A program made the position numbers and the translations under genes. Of a stretch of DNA of 64,000 nt, positions 1 to 9,314 are shown in pieces. Position 1 is the stretch's first letter. Every line of letters starts with the position of its first letter. This DNA is from Knoellia locipacati. GTDB taxonomy: Bacteria; Actinomycetota; Actinomycetes; Actinomycetales; Dermatophilaceae. Under the pieces are notes generated by a model. That model saw nothing but the letters and a program-made list of their open reading frames with translations. It was not told the DNA's origin and ran no database searches. The stretch covers positions 372,001 to 436,000 of the forward strand of contig NZ_BKBA01000003.1 in the NCBI RefSeq assembly GCF_007992835.1, given 5' to 3'.

Positions 1-456
1 CTCGGGGCGGATGTTGACCTCGACCCGGTGCAACCCCAGCACCCCGAACGCGTGGTCGGCGGCCAGGGCCAGCGCGGTCGGCACGATGCCGCGCCCCGCC
101 ACGGCCTGGGCCACCCAGTAGCCGACGGTGCAGGAGCGGAACGACCCGAGGACGATGTTGCTCACGTTGACCTGCCCGACGAGCTCACCCCCGGTCTCGA
201 TGACGAACGGCAGCATCCGCCCGGCGAGCGCCTCCTCCTGGTAGAACGCGACGACGTCGTCGAAGGTGCGCGAGCCGGTGACGCGGACCGGTGAGGTCGC
301 GTCCCACGGCGAGAGCCAGTGCCGGTTGCGGGCGCGCACCGAGACGTAGTCGTCGGCGTCCTCGTGGCGCAACGGCCGCAGCAGGATCGGGTGGCCGCTC
401 GGGGTCGTGCCGGTGAGGACGACCGACCACTCCTCGCGGGCGCGGCCCCAGCGCAT
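1..456 (-). CDS. GNAT N-acetyltransferase, RimJ/RimL type (3' end cut by window edge)
   Basis: Reading inward from an ATG at 456, 152 codons are visible and no stop is reached before the window edge. The protein has the fold order of the RimJ/RimL branch of GNAT acetyltransferases: an N-terminal strand with ILLRPLRHEDADDY, a GELVGQVNVSNI strand, and the acetyl-CoA segment GYWVAQAVAGRGIVPTAL, followed by HRVEVNI. Such enzymes acetylate N-termini of ribosomal proteins or small amines; the substrate cannot be told here. The start overlaps the stop of the upstream moaB-like gene (TGATG), so the two are translationally coupled. M. tuberculosis also has a rimJ gene (Rv0995) next to moeA1. Confidence 0.85.
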   Translation of the reverse strand, partial: MRWGRAREEWSVVLTGTTPSGHPILLRPLRHEDADDYVSVRARNRHWLSPWDATSPVRVTGSRTFDDVVAFYQEEALAGRMLPFVIETGGELVGQVNVSNIVLGSFRSCTVGYWVAQAVAGRGIVPTALALAADHAFGVLGLHRVEVNIRPE

Positions 457-944
457 CAGTGGTCCCCGCCGGCGAGCTGGCTCAGCGCGTGGCCGAGCAC
501 GGGCTCGAGGACGGCCAGGGCGTCGCGGACGCCACCCGTCGAGCCGGGGAGGTTGACGACGAGCGTGCGTCCGGCGACGCCGGCGAGCCCCCGCGAGAGC
601 ATGGCGGTCGGCACGCCGGCGGCGACACCGGCGGCCCGGATCGCCTCGGCGATGCCCGGGACCTCGCGGTCGAGCAGGGGTGCGGTCGCCTCCGGCGTCG
701 CGTCCGTGGGGCTGATGCCGGTGCCGCCCGTCGTGAGCACGAGGTCGGGGCCGGCGCCGATCGCGGCGACGAGGGTCGAGGAGATCTCGGCGTCCGGCAC
801 GACGGTGGCGTCGTCGACCACCGCGCCCCACGCGCGCAGCGTCTCGACGATGAGCGCCCCGCCCTTGTCCGGATAGACGCCCTGCGACGCCCGGGTCGAG
901 GCGGTGACGACGACGGCGCGCCGTCCCGCGAGGTCGGCAGTCAC
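456..944 (-). CDS. moaB: MoaB/Mog-family molybdopterin adenylyltransferase
   Basis: 162 aa, the size of a single MoCF-domain protein. The domain signature is clear: [17 protein letters not shown] around residues 70-86 is the molybdopterin-binding loop, and [13 protein letters not shown] near residue 135 is the second conserved loop. Proteins of this family adenylylate molybdopterin (Mog) or bind it (MoaB) before MoeA inserts molybdate. It overlaps the moaC stop by 4 nt (ATGA) and its own stop overlaps the acetyltransferase start. Mog and MoaB cannot be separated by eye. Adenylyltransferase is the more likely role because moeA is in the same run. Confidence 0.9.
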   Translation of the reverse strand: MTADLAGRRAVVVTASTRASQGVYPDKGGALIVETLRAWGAVVDDATVVPDAEISSTLVAAIGAGPDLVLTTGGTGISPTDATPEATAPLLDREVPGIAEAIRAAGVAAGVPTAMLSRGLAGVAGRTLVVNLPGSTGGVRDALAVLEPVLGHALSQLAGGDH

Positions 945-1420
945 TGCGCGCTCCAGTCGCCGGACCGGCCACCGGACTTCGCGGTGACCCGGACGTCGGT
1001 GATGCGGGCGTGCTTGTCGACGGCCTTGACCATGTCGATGAGAGCGAGCGCGGCGACGGCCACCGCGGTGAGCGCCTCCATCTCGATGCCGGTGCGGTCG
1101 GCCGTGCGGACGGTGGCCGAGATGTCGACCCCGTCGTCGGCGACGTCGAGGTCGACCGCTGCGGCGTGCACCGCGACGGGATGCGCGAGCGGGATGAGCT
1201 CGGGGGTGCGCTTCACCGCCTGTATGCCGGCCAGCCGCGCGACCGCGAGCGCGTCACCCTTGGGGACGGTCCCGTCCCGCAGGGCGGCGACGGCGGCGGG
1301 CGAGAGCAGCACGCGTCCGCGGGCACTGGCCTCACGGGCGGTGACGGCCTTGGCGGAGACGTCGACCATGTGCGCCGTGCCGTCGGCGCGGACATGCGTC
1401 AACCGACCGTTTTCCCCCAC
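941..1420 (-). CDS. moaC: Cyclic pyranopterin monophosphate synthase MoaC
   Basis: 159 aa from a GTG at 1420. This start aligns the N-terminus with MoaC proteins ([19 protein letters not shown]) and gives the normal ~160 aa length. An open frame continues upstream to 1576 but would run into moeA and adds unrelated residues. Conserved MoaC segments are visible: [22 protein letters not shown], and [24 protein letters not shown]. MoaC with MoaA turns GTP into cyclic pyranopterin monophosphate, the first step of molybdenum cofactor synthesis. No moaA, moaD or moaE is nearby, so the early pathway is completed elsewhere. About 115 nt separate it from moeA upstream. Confidence 0.9.
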   Translation of the reverse strand: MGENGRLTHVRADGTAHMVDVSAKAVTAREASARGRVLLSPAAVAALRDGTVPKGDALAVARLAGIQAVKRTPELIPLAHPVAVHAAAVDLDVADDGVDISATVRTADRTGIEMEALTAVAVAALALIDMVKAVDKHARITDVRVTAKSGGRSGDWSAQ

Positions 1421-1535
1421 CTGCCCGCGGTCAGCATTATCGGGTGACCCGAGGATGCTGGCCTCGACCCGGGTTGGCATCTCGGGTGGAGCGAGAGGTT
1501 GTCGGGTCGAGCCCGGGTCGTCGGTGGCCACGAGG

Positions 1536-2741
1536 TCAATTCTCACCCACGAGCGGGAGGAGGCGGACCACGTCACCCTCGCTCACGCCCGTGGTCGCCG
1601 CGTCGACCACGGCCAGGTGGGTCGCCTCGGCCAGGGCGCCGAGCATGTGCGAGCCCTGACCACCCGAGGGGCGCACCCGACCGCCCTCGAGCACAACCCG
1701 GGTGAACTCGACCTTGCCGGGCACGGACGACCAGCCCTGCGACGCCACGGCCTCGGTCGTCGCGGCCTCGGGTGGCAGGCCGGCGAGGGCGCGCAGCACG
1801 GGCAGCACGAACACGTGGAACGAGACGTAGGAGCTCACCGGGTTGCCCGGCAGGGTGACGATCGGGGTCCGCCGCTCCCCCACGACACCCGCCCCCTGCG
1901 GCATGCCGGGCCGCATGGCGACCTTGCTGAACTCGACCTCACCCGAGGCCGTGAGCACCTCCTTGACCGTGTCGTAGGCACCCATCGACACGCCGCCGGT
2001 CGTGAGGACGAGGTCGGGCTGCCCGGGCACGTCGGCGAGAAGGGCGGCCATGGCCTCGGCGTCGTCGGCCAGGTGCCCGAACCCCACGAGCTCGGCTCCG
2101 GCCGCCTCGACGAGGGCCATGAGCATCGGCCGGTTGGAGTCGACGATCTGGCCGTGGTCGAGCGAGGAGCCCGCGAGCACCAGCTCGTCACCGGTGGAGA
2201 CGACTGACACCCGGGGCCGCGCGGCCACAGACACCTCGGGCACGTTGGCCGCCGCGATGAGGGCCAGCCTGCCGGGGTTCACCCGGACGCCGGCTCGCAG
2301 CACCACGTCTCCGGCTCGGACGTCCTCACCACGACGGCGCAGGTGCCGCCCCGACTCGGCCGCCAGCATCAGGGTCACCCGCTGCACGCCGCCGTCGCTC
2401 TCCTCGACCGGCACGACCGCGTCCGCGCCCTCGGGCAGCGGCGCGCCGGTCATGATGCGCATCGTGGCACCGGGCCGGAGCACGTGACGGCGCGTGTCAC
2501 CGGCCGCGATGTCGCCGTCGACGTCGAGCACCACGGGGGACGCGGCACTGGCGCCGGCGACGTCGGCCGAGCGGACGGCATACCCGTCCATCGCGCTGTT
2601 GTCGAAGCCCGGGAGGTCCACGGTCGCGACCACGTCGGCAGCCAGGACGCGCCCCAGCGCGTCACCCAGGGCGACGCGGACCGGAGGGAGGGGCGACACG
2701 AGGGCGACGAGCGCCGCCCGGTGCTCCTCGACCGACCTCAC
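1536..2741 (-). CDS. moeA: Molybdopterin molybdenumtransferase MoeA
   Basis: 401 aa, the normal MoeA length. The N-terminal domain carries the MoeA signature [18 protein letters not shown] (about residues 41-58). The central MoCF-like domain has [18 protein letters not shown], and a C-terminal gephyrin domain IV follows ([19 protein letters not shown] and [10 protein letters not shown]). MoeA inserts molybdate into adenylylated molybdopterin. The start overlaps the UGPase stop by 4 nt (ATGA), so expression is probably coupled to that gene, an arrangement like galU-moeA1 of mycobacteria. Confidence 0.95.
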   Translation of the reverse strand: MRSVEEHRAALVALVSPLPPVRVALGDALGRVLAADVVATVDLPGFDNSAMDGYAVRSADVAGASAASPVVLDVDGDIAAGDTRRHVLRPGATMRIMTGAPLPEGADAVVPVEESDGGVQRVTLMLAAESGRHLRRRGEDVRAGDVVLRAGVRVNPGRLALIAAANVPEVSVAARPRVSVVSTGDELVLAGSSLDHGQIVDSNRPMLMALVEAAGAELVGFGHLADDAEAMAALLADVPGQPDLVLTTGGVSMGAYDTVKEVLTASGEVEFSKVAMRPGMPQGAGVVGERRTPIVTLPGNPVSSYVSFHVFVLPVLRALAGLPPEAATTEAVASQGWSSVPGKVEFTRVVLEGGRVRPSGGQGSHMLGALAEATHLAVVDAATTGVSEGDVVRLLPLVGEN

Positions 2742-4123
2742 ACCTCCCCCTCGAGGCGGGCGCCGTCGTCGATGACCCGGGGCGAGTCCGCCCGAATCGT
2801 CACGTCGCCGACGCAGCTGACGTCGCGGCCGAAGGTCACGTCGCCGTCGACGACGAGCGAGTGCGCCTCGCGGATCGCGGGGACGCCGTGCGGGAAGTGG
2901 GCGTCGAAGTCCTGGATGAACCGGAACTCGCTCGAGAGGTCGATGAATGGCTCGTCGTGGTCGATGAGCGAGACGACCCGGCTCTCGTCGTCGAGCTCGT
3001 AGAGGTCGGAGCGCACGAGGAGGAGCTCGTTGGTCGTCTTGACCGGACGGAAGCGGTCGCGCGGCACGAAGAGCGCCTGCGAGCCCTCGAACACCTCGAC
3101 CGCCGTGCCCATCGAGGACTCGATCTGGATCACCGGCGTGGAGTCCTTGCGGGTCGGGTCGACGGTCTTGCGGTTGACGATGATCGGGAGCTCGAGGACG
3201 CCCGCCCGCTGCGCGAGCTGGTCGGCGAGGACGTCGAGGTCGACCCAGAGGTTGTTGACGTGGAAGAACTCGTGGCGCTCGTTGTCGGCGAAGTACTCCT
3301 CCTCACCGGGTGCGACCTGGGCGGAGTCGCGCAGGACGATCCGGCCGTCGCTGCGGCGCCGGGCGAGGTGCCCGCCCTTGCGGTCGTTGCGGGTGCGCGC
3401 GCAGACCTCGGCGACGTAGGGGACGCCGTCGCGCGCCATCCAGGCGGGGATGCGGGGGTCGAACGTCGCACCGAGGTTGTCGCCGTTGGAGAGGAAGAGG
3501 TAGCGAACTCCCCTGTCCCGCAACGTGTCGAGCAGCCCGCTGGACTGGAGCGCGATGTAGACGTCGCCGTGCCCGGGAGGACACCACTCGAGCTCGGGGT
3601 CGGCGGGCCACGACACGGGGGTGAGGTCGTCGGAGCGCAGCTTGGGCTCCGCGCTCTGCAGGAACGACAGCGGCAGGCCCTCGACCTCGAGCCCGGGATG
3701 CTTCGCGAGCAGCTCGAGCGTCTCGTCCTGGGTCCGGAACGAGTCCATGAAGACGACGGGGAGGTCGACGGAGTACTTCTCCCGGATCGCGAGGACCTGC
3801 CTGGCGATGATGTCAAGGAAGCTCAGTCCGTCACGCACCGGCAGGGCCGTCTTGGGCCCGGAGATCCCCATCGACGTGCCGAGCCCCCCGTTGAGCTTGA
3901 GCACCGCCGACGCCGCGAGCACGGCCGGCAGCTCGGCCTCATCGACCTCGAGCTCGGCGAGCGACTGCACCGCACCGAGCGGCTCGATGGAGTCCTCGGT
4001 GATGTAGCCGGTCGCCTCGGCCTCGAGCAGGCCGTAGAAGCGGGTGAACGCACCGATGGCGCGCGCGTCCACGCCCCGGTCACGCATCAGGTGTGTGGCC
4101 TGTCGAAGCCCGTCGTCGCCCAT
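2738..4123 (-). CDS. UTP-glucose-1-phosphate uridylyltransferase, UDPGP (eukaryote-like) family
   Basis: 461 aa from the ATG at 4123. The frame is open to 4441 but the extra stretch is not protein-like and crosses the divergent gene. The diagnostic nucleotide-binding loop KLNGGLGTSMGISGPKTA (about residue 75) and the LFLSNGDNLGA motif identify the long UDPGP family rather than the ~300-aa bacterial GalU family. A C-terminal left-handed beta-helix (DVTFGRDVSCVGDVTIRADS) is visible. The enzyme makes UDP-glucose from UTP and glucose-1-phosphate for glycolipids and cell wall. It heads the moeA-moaC-moaB run, in the position occupied by galU in M. tuberculosis. Confidence 0.9.
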   Translation of the reverse strand: MGDDGLRQATHLMRDRGVDARAIGAFTRFYGLLEAEATGYITEDSIEPLGAVQSLAELEVDEAELPAVLAASAVLKLNGGLGTSMGISGPKTALPVRDGLSFLDIIARQVLAIREKYSVDLPVVFMDSFRTQDETLELLAKHPGLEVEGLPLSFLQSAEPKLRSDDLTPVSWPADPELEWCPPGHGDVYIALQSSGLLDTLRDRGVRYLFLSNGDNLGATFDPRIPAWMARDGVPYVAEVCARTRNDRKGGHLARRRSDGRIVLRDSAQVAPGEEEYFADNERHEFFHVNNLWVDLDVLADQLAQRAGVLELPIIVNRKTVDPTRKDSTPVIQIESSMGTAVEVFEGSQALFVPRDRFRPVKTTNELLLVRSDLYELDDESRVVSLIDHDEPFIDLSSEFRFIQDFDAHFPHGVPAIREAHSLVVDGDVTFGRDVSCVGDVTIRADSPRVIDDGARLEGEV

Positions 4124-4186
4124 GTCGGCAACCCTAGGTGAGCGAGCCGTGCCCATGCCGTGCCAGTCGCCGGTGACACTGGTGGC

Positions 4187-4777
4187 ATGACGGTGACCCC
4201 GGCGAGCGACGACGGCAACGGCGACAGCGGCGACAAGGCTGCCCTCCGTCCCGGGCTGCTGGCGGCGCGGCGCGGGATCGTCGCCGACCGCGACCGCGAC
4301 ACCGACGACGCCGCCCTCGCGCAGCGGGTCCTCGAGCTCGTGCATGAGCTCGGGCTCACCGCCGGCTCCACCGTCGCGGCCTACGAGGCGATGCGGACCG
4401 AGCCACCCACGGCGGCGACGCTCTCGGCTCTCGCGGCCCACGGCATACGGGTCCTCGTCCCGATCACGTTGCCCGACAACGACCTCGACTGGTGCGACGC
4501 GGCCGACGGACGTCGTATGCCGCTCGGTCCCGATGCCGTCTCGGCCGCCGGCCTCGTCCTGGCTCCCGGCCTCGCGGCCGACACCGGTGGCACGCGGCTG
4601 GGGCGTGGCGGGGGGAGCTACGACCGGGCGCTGCTGCGCCGGGGCGCGGGGTCACGCATCGTCGTCGTCCTCCACCCCGGCGAGGTGCGCGACGTCCGCG
4701 CGGCACCCCTCCCCCGTGACGCGCACGACCTGCCCGTCGACGGCGTGCTCACCGTCGACGGGACCACCTGGTTCTGA
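4187..4777 (+). CDS. 5-formyltetrahydrofolate cyclo-ligase
   Basis: 196 aa from the ATG at 4187; an in-frame GTG at 4160 would add nine residues. The family's ATP/phosphate loop LGRGGGSYDRALL is present near residue 140, as is the YEAMRTEPPT segment. The enzyme converts 5-formyl-THF to 5,10-methenyl-THF with ATP. It is divergent from the UGPase gene across 63 nt and convergent with the penicillin-acylase gene. The same neighbours (5-FCL, galU, moeA) occur in mycobacteria. Confidence 0.9.
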   Translation: MTVTPASDDGNGDSGDKAALRPGLLAARRGIVADRDRDTDDAALAQRVLELVHELGLTAGSTVAAYEAMRTEPPTAATLSALAAHGIRVLVPITLPDNDLDWCDAADGRRMPLGPDAVSAAGLVLAPGLAADTGGTRLGRGGGSYDRALLRRGAGSRIVVVLHPGEVRDVRAAPLPRDAHDLPVDGVLTVDGTTWF

Positions 4778-4801
4778 GGCGCCGGACCCGCTCAGCCCCG
4801 G

Positions 4802-7459
4802 TCAGCTGCCGGGGACGAGCGTGAGCTCCTCGTCGGTGGCCTCACGCACGGCCTTCTGCGTGAACGGCCACGGGTGCTGTCGACCGGCGACCCAGTCCTC
4901 GGTCTGGTCGTCGTAGTGGCCGTTGAAGGCGTGGCCGCTCGCGCCGGTCTGGTTGACCCACGTCGAGCGGTCGAACGCGCCGAGGTCGACGACCATGCGC
5001 ATCGAGGGCGCCCAGCTCGTCTCGTAGCCGAGGTTGGCGCGCCAGCCGTTGGCGTTGACGATCGAGGAGCCGCCGGGCATCTCGTAGTCGCCGCGGTTGA
5101 AGATGCTGCGCACGATGCCGGGGACGCTGTCGCCACCGAGGACCTGGTGGGTGAGCTCGAGGGTGTGCAGCTTGCCCCAGCGCCAGTCGTCGGGGTCCTT
5201 GCCAATCTTCCTCGTGAGCTCGAGCCGGGCTTCGACCTGGGCCTGGCGGAGGATCTCGTCGCGGCTCTCGGTGACACCCGGGGTCTGGCGGTTGTCCCAC
5301 CAGGCGCTCTTGGGGTTCTCGAGCAACCGGGCGACCGCGGCCATGTGCCGGCTGTTGCCGTCGGCCTCGAGCCCCTTAGGCGCCTCGTCGTCGAAGAGCA
5401 GCCGCAGCAGGTTGGCCCAGACCGCGTTGTAGTAGGCGGCGGCCGCACCGGCTCGCGAGCCGTCGGCCGGGGTCGTGTAGTCCCAGTCGCGCAGCAGGTC
5501 CTGCGCCTCACGCGTGAAGGCGACCTGGGCGTCGGTGTCGCCGGGACCCGCCAGCGGCACGGCGAGGAGGGCCTTGACGAGGGTGGGAGCGAACTCGTTG
5601 CGCGAGTCCATCTGGATCTGCGCCATCTCGGCCACCGTGACCGTCCCGCCGCCCTTGGTCGCGGCCTCGATGCGCTCGCGGATGCGCTGGGAGCGGTAGC
5701 CGTAGTCCCACTCGGTGGTGAGGAACGGCGTCGGGCTCGCCGTCACGGCCTGGTTGGCGGTGACGATGAAGCCCTCGTCCGGGTCGAGGGCGTAGGGCAT
5801 CGAGTCGAACGGGACGTAGCCCTGCCAGTCGTAGGTCTCGTCCCAGCCCGGCGCCGGCCAGAAGCCAGGAGGCGCACCCTTGAAGGCCGAGACGCGCACC
5901 GGCACCTGGCCCGGGGCCTGGTAGCCGATGTGGCCGTCGACGTCGGCATAGATGAGGTTCTGCGCGGGCACCGCGAAGAGCTTGGCCGCCTGGCGGAACT
6001 CGGTGAAGTCCTGGGCGGTGTTGAGCGCGAAGATCGCGTCGGCGGTCCTGGCGGGCTGCAGACCGGTCCACGCCATCGAGACAGCGAAGTCCTGCTGGGT
6101 CGCGGGTGCCTGGCCCTCGACCACCGGCACGGGTGAGCGCTCACCGGCGTCGTCGAGCGCCGGCAGCACGTCGGACATGATCGGCCCGTGGCGCGTCGAC
6201 CTCACCGTGATCGTCTCGTCGGGCTTGCCCGCGACCTTGATGACCTCGCGCCGGGTCTGCAGCGGCTCCCACGTCCGGCCGCGCAGCACGCGGTTGCCGT
6301 CGACCTTCTCGAGGTAGAAGTCGCTGACGTCCGGGTCGAGGTTGGTGAAGCCCCACGCGATCTTGTCGTTGTGGCCGATGACGACGCCCGGAACCCCTGA
6401 GAACGAGAACCCGGCGACGTCGAGCGGGCACTGCTCGGACTTCTGGCGGCAGTGCAGGCCGACCTGGTACCAGATGCCGGGGATGCCGGGGGCGAGGTGG
6501 GGGTCGTTGGCGAGCAGCGGCTTGCCGGTGGCCGACTTCTGCGGGCCGACGACCCACGAGTTGGACCCGATGCCCTCGCCGCGACCCATGAGCGCGGGGA
6601 CCGCCGAGAGCGCACGGCCGACTGCGGCATACGCGTCCTGCGCCGAGGAGCTGCCGAGCGCGTCGGCGACGTCACGCGAGGAGGCGCCCGTGGCGGCCGA
6701 CCGCAGTGCGGACGGGACGCTCGACGAGACCTGGCCGGGCGTCGAGCGGGGTGCCCACTGGTCGGCCGTGAGGATCGGGGTGTTGGCCGTGTCGTAGGGC
6801 GGGAACAGCTCGGCGATCTGGGCGCCGGTGACCCGCGTCGAGAGCCGGGCCCGGGCGAGCTCGTTGGAGTAGTCGCCCCGCAGGTCCCACGCCATCGCCT
6901 TGAGCCAGGCGATCGAGTCGGCCGGGGTCCACTTCTCGATCTGGTAGTCCGAGACGCGGGTGCCCAGGACGACGTACTCGAGCGAGGCCTGCGACGGCGA
7001 GCGCCCACGCAGATAGGCGTTGACGCCGTCGGCATAGGCCTGGAGCGTGGTCCGCGTCTGCGGGTCGAGCGTCGGGAGCTCGGTCTCGGCGACCCGGCGC
7101 CAGCCCATGGTGCGCACGACCTTGTCGGTCTCGAGCCCCGCGTCGCCGACGAGCTCGGAGAGCCGGCCGGACGTCACGTGGCGGCGCAGGTCCATCTCGA
7201 AGAACCGGTCCTGCGCGTGGACGAAGCCCTGTGCCTTGGCGATGTCGGTGAGGCTGTCGCCGTAGATCTGGGGGACGCCACGCTCGTCGCGCAACACGTC
7301 GACCTTGGCCGCCAGCCCCGGGACCTTGATCTCGCCCTCGGTCTGCGGGAAGGACCTGCGGACCAGGGAGACGCCGACGACCGAGAGGACGAGAGCAGCG
7401 ACGACGAGGATGCCGGCCAGGACCAGGGCAGCGCGACGCGCAACGCGAAGAGGACTCAC
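4802..7459 (-). CDS. Penicillin acylase family protein (secreted Ntn-hydrolase)
   Basis: 885 aa from a GTG at 7459. A single hydrophobic segment at residues 9-33 anchors or exports the protein. The N-terminal part has VLRDERGVPQIYGDS and GFVHAQDRFFEMDLRRH, typical of the alpha chain. The autoproteolytic centre is GIGSNSWVVGPQKSATGKP, where Ser299 becomes the N-terminal nucleophile of the beta chain. NDPHL and the HYDDQTEDW C-terminus also fit. Family members hydrolyse amides such as beta-lactam side chains, acyl-homoserine lactones or cyclic lipopeptides; the natural substrate is unknown here. There is no biosynthetic cluster around it. Start-to-start distance to the divergent antiporter is 46 nt. 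Confidence 0.9.
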   Translation of the reverse strand: MSPLRVARRAALVLAGILVVAALVLSVVGVSLVRRSFPQTEGEIKVPGLAAKVDVLRDERGVPQIYGDSLTDIAKAQGFVHAQDRFFEMDLRRHVTSGRLSELVGDAGLETDKVVRTMGWRRVAETELPTLDPQTRTTLQAYADGVNAYLRGRSPSQASLEYVVLGTRVSDYQIEKWTPADSIAWLKAMAWDLRGDYSNELARARLSTRVTGAQIAELFPPYDTANTPILTADQWAPRSTPGQVSSSVPSALRSAATGASSRDVADALGSSSAQDAYAAVGRALSAVPALMGRGEGIGSNSWVVGPQKSATGKPLLANDPHLAPGIPGIWYQVGLHCRQKSEQCPLDVAGFSFSGVPGVVIGHNDKIAWGFTNLDPDVSDFYLEKVDGNRVLRGRTWEPLQTRREVIKVAGKPDETITVRSTRHGPIMSDVLPALDDAGERSPVPVVEGQAPATQQDFAVSMAWTGLQPARTADAIFALNTAQDFTEFRQAAKLFAVPAQNLIYADVDGHIGYQAPGQVPVRVSAFKGAPPGFWPAPGWDETYDWQGYVPFDSMPYALDPDEGFIVTANQAVTASPTPFLTTEWDYGYRSQRIRERIEAATKGGGTVTVAEMAQIQMDSRNEFAPTLVKALLAVPLAGPGDTDAQVAFTREAQDLLRDWDYTTPADGSRAGAAAAYYNAVWANLLRLLFDDEAPKGLEADGNSRHMAAVARLLENPKSAWWDNRQTPGVTESRDEILRQAQVEARLELTRKIGKDPDDWRWGKLHTLELTHQVLGGDSVPGIVRSIFNRGDYEMPGGSSIVNANGWRANLGYETSWAPSMRMVVDLGAFDRSTWVNQTGASGHAFNGHYDDQTEDWVAGRQHPWPFTQKAVREATDEELTLVPGS

Positions 7460-7505
7460 CCTGCGAGACTAGGACAGACATCCTCACCACCTGCAAGGAC
7501 GGGCC

Positions 7506-9080
7506 GTGATCACGACGTTGGGTCTGCCGGGCGCCGGCATGTCGTCCAAGGTCGCCGTCGACACCGTGGTCACCGCCGAGCCCGACAACCTGCACGCCCT
7601 CTCGATCGCTCTGCTCGTGGGCGCCGCGGTGCTCATCGTCGCGATCGCCGCCGTCCGGCTCTCGACCCGCTCGGGCCTGCCGTCGCTGCTCATCTACCTG
7701 GCGATCGGGCTCGTGCTCGGCAACCGCGGACTCGGCATCGACTTCTCCGACACCGAGCTCACGCAGGTCCTCGGGTACGCCGCCCTCGTCCTCATCCTCA
7801 CCGAGGGCGGGGTGACGACGAAGTGGGACACGATCCGCGGCTCGCTCGCGCCCGCGGCGGCGCTGGCGACCGTCGGCGCGGTGGTGTCGATCGCCGTCGT
7901 CGCCGTCGCGGCGCGGTTCGTCCTCGACTTCTCGTGGAACACCGCGCTCCTCATCGGCGCGATCCTCGCCTCGACCGACGCCGCCGCGGTCTTCGCCGTG
8001 CTGCGCAAGGTGCCGCTCCCCCGGCACGTGAGCGGCATGCTCGAGGCGGAGTCGGGCTTCAACGACGCCCCCGTCGTCATCATCGTCACCGCGCTGGCCA
8101 CGGGCTCGGCCGCGGGCACCGGGGTCGGCTCATGGTGGTCGCTCGCCGCCCTCATCACCCTCGAGCTCGTCGTCGGCACCATCGTCGGTCTCGGCGTCGG
8201 CTGGCTCGGCGGCAAGCTCATGGCCCGGGTCGCCGGAGGCTCCTCGGCGCTGTTCGCGATCGGGGTCATGTCGGTGTCGGTGCTCGCCTACGCCGCGGCC
8301 GACGTCGTGCACGCCTCCGGGTTCATCGCCTGCTACCTCGCCTCGCTCGTGCTCGGCAACATGGGCCTGCCCCACCGTGCGCCCGTGGCCGGCTTCGCGA
8401 CAGCGCTGGGCTGGCTGGCCCAGATCGGCCTCTTCGTCATGCTCGGGCTGCTCGCCGACCCGCGCGGCTTCCCCTCCCAGATCGTCCCGGCGCTCGTGCT
8501 CGGGCTCGTGCTGCTGCTCCTGGCCAGACCCCTGTCCGTCCTCGTGTCGTGCACGCCGTTCGGGATCGGCTGGCGCACCCAGGGCTTCCTCGCCTGGGCG
8601 GGTCTGCGCGGCGCCGTGCCGGTCGTGCTCGCCACCGTCCCGATGACGGCGGGCACGCAGGGCGTCGAGTGGATCTTCAACCTCGTCTTCGTCCTCGTCA
8701 TCATGTTCACCCTCGTCCAGGCCCCGACCCTGCCGTGGGTGGCGCACCGGCTCGGCCTCGACCGCGCCCACCACACCTACGACCTCGCGCTGGAGGCGAC
8801 ACCGTTCGACGACATCGGGGCCCACCTCCTCGAGGTCACCGTCGGCCCACGGTCGCGGCTCGCCGGGGTCCAGGTCTACGAGCTGCGGCTGCCACCCGGC
8901 GCCAACGTCGCGCTCGTCGTCCGGGAGAGCGCGTCGTTCGTGCCCAAGGAGACGACGCCGCTGCGCCGCGGCGACCAGCTGCTCATCGTCACCCCCGCCA
9001 CCGCCCGCGCCGCCGTGGAGAAGCGGCTGCGTGCCGTGAGCCTCCAGGGCCGCCTCGCCGGCTGGTCCTCGCCCGACTGA
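7506..9080 (+). CDS. CPA1-type potassium(or sodium)/proton antiporter with C-terminal RCK_C domain
   Basis: 524 aa from a GTG at 7506, preceded by an AAGGA ribosome site. About 12 hydrophobic segments fill residues 30-420. ILASTDAAAVFAVLRKV and ESGFNDAPVVIIV are the antiporter core with the conserved acidic residues of CPA1/NhaP2 transporters. A soluble tail after residue ~430 (GPRSRLAGVQVYELRLPPGA...LRRGDQLLIV) is a TrkA-C/RCK_C domain, which in this family senses nucleotides or ions. It probably exports K+ or Na+ in exchange for protons. Length and domain order match the 'potassium/proton antiporter' group. Confidence 0.9.
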   Translation: MITTLGLPGAGMSSKVAVDTVVTAEPDNLHALSIALLVGAAVLIVAIAAVRLSTRSGLPSLLIYLAIGLVLGNRGLGIDFSDTELTQVLGYAALVLILTEGGVTTKWDTIRGSLAPAAALATVGAVVSIAVVAVAARFVLDFSWNTALLIGAILASTDAAAVFAVLRKVPLPRHVSGMLEAESGFNDAPVVIIVTALATGSAAGTGVGSWWSLAALITLELVVGTIVGLGVGWLGGKLMARVAGGSSALFAIGVMSVSVLAYAAADVVHASGFIACYLASLVLGNMGLPHRAPVAGFATALGWLAQIGLFVMLGLLADPRGFPSQIVPALVLGLVLLLLARPLSVLVSCTPFGIGWRTQGFLAWAGLRGAVPVVLATVPMTAGTQGVEWIFNLVFVLVIMFTLVQAPTLPWVAHRLGLDRAHHTYDLALEATPFDDIGAHLLEVTVGPRSRLAGVQVYELRLPPGANVALVVRESASFVPKETTPLRRGDQLLIVTPATARAAVEKRLRAVSLQGRLAGWSSPD

Positions 9081-9097
9081 CCGGCTCCCCGGCCGGC

Positions 9098-9208
9098 GTC
9101 CGCGACCCTGGTCGGAAAGGCGACCACTCCTGCGGGCGCCACAGGACGGCATACCCGTGCGTCCGCGACCTTGGTCGAGAAGGCGACCACTCCTGCGGAC
9201 GCCACAGG
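9098..9208. repeat. Tandem direct repeat, two units with 63-bp period
   Basis: A 48-nt core (9098-9145 and 9161-9208) is repeated with four mismatches. Each core starts with GTCCGC and carries GCGGAC or GCGGGC near its end, and encloses GGTCG-N6-CGACC, so each unit can fold into an interrupted hairpin. Copies of GTATGCC/GGCATAC (9148, 9216, 9244) lie between and after the units. The repeat sits between the antiporter stop and the FmdB-type gene. No further copy was seen in the window. Confidence 0.85.
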
Positions 9209-9314
9209 CGGTGCGGTATGCCGGGTGCGCCCGGTGGGCGGCCGGCATACCGGAGCATGTCCGCGCGTTCCGTATCCTTGACCCTGCTCACCCGCATCGC
9301 CCAGGAGGAACCCC

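Noticed and set aside
4802-7459. Penicillin acylase as part of an antibiotic biosynthetic cluster
   Set aside because: No synthetase, ketosynthase or resistance gene is near. The neighbours are folate and ion-transport genes.
9098-9223. CRISPR array
   Set aside because: Only two units with a 15-nt spacer-like interval and no cas genes. The units are palindromic repeats rather than CRISPR repeats.
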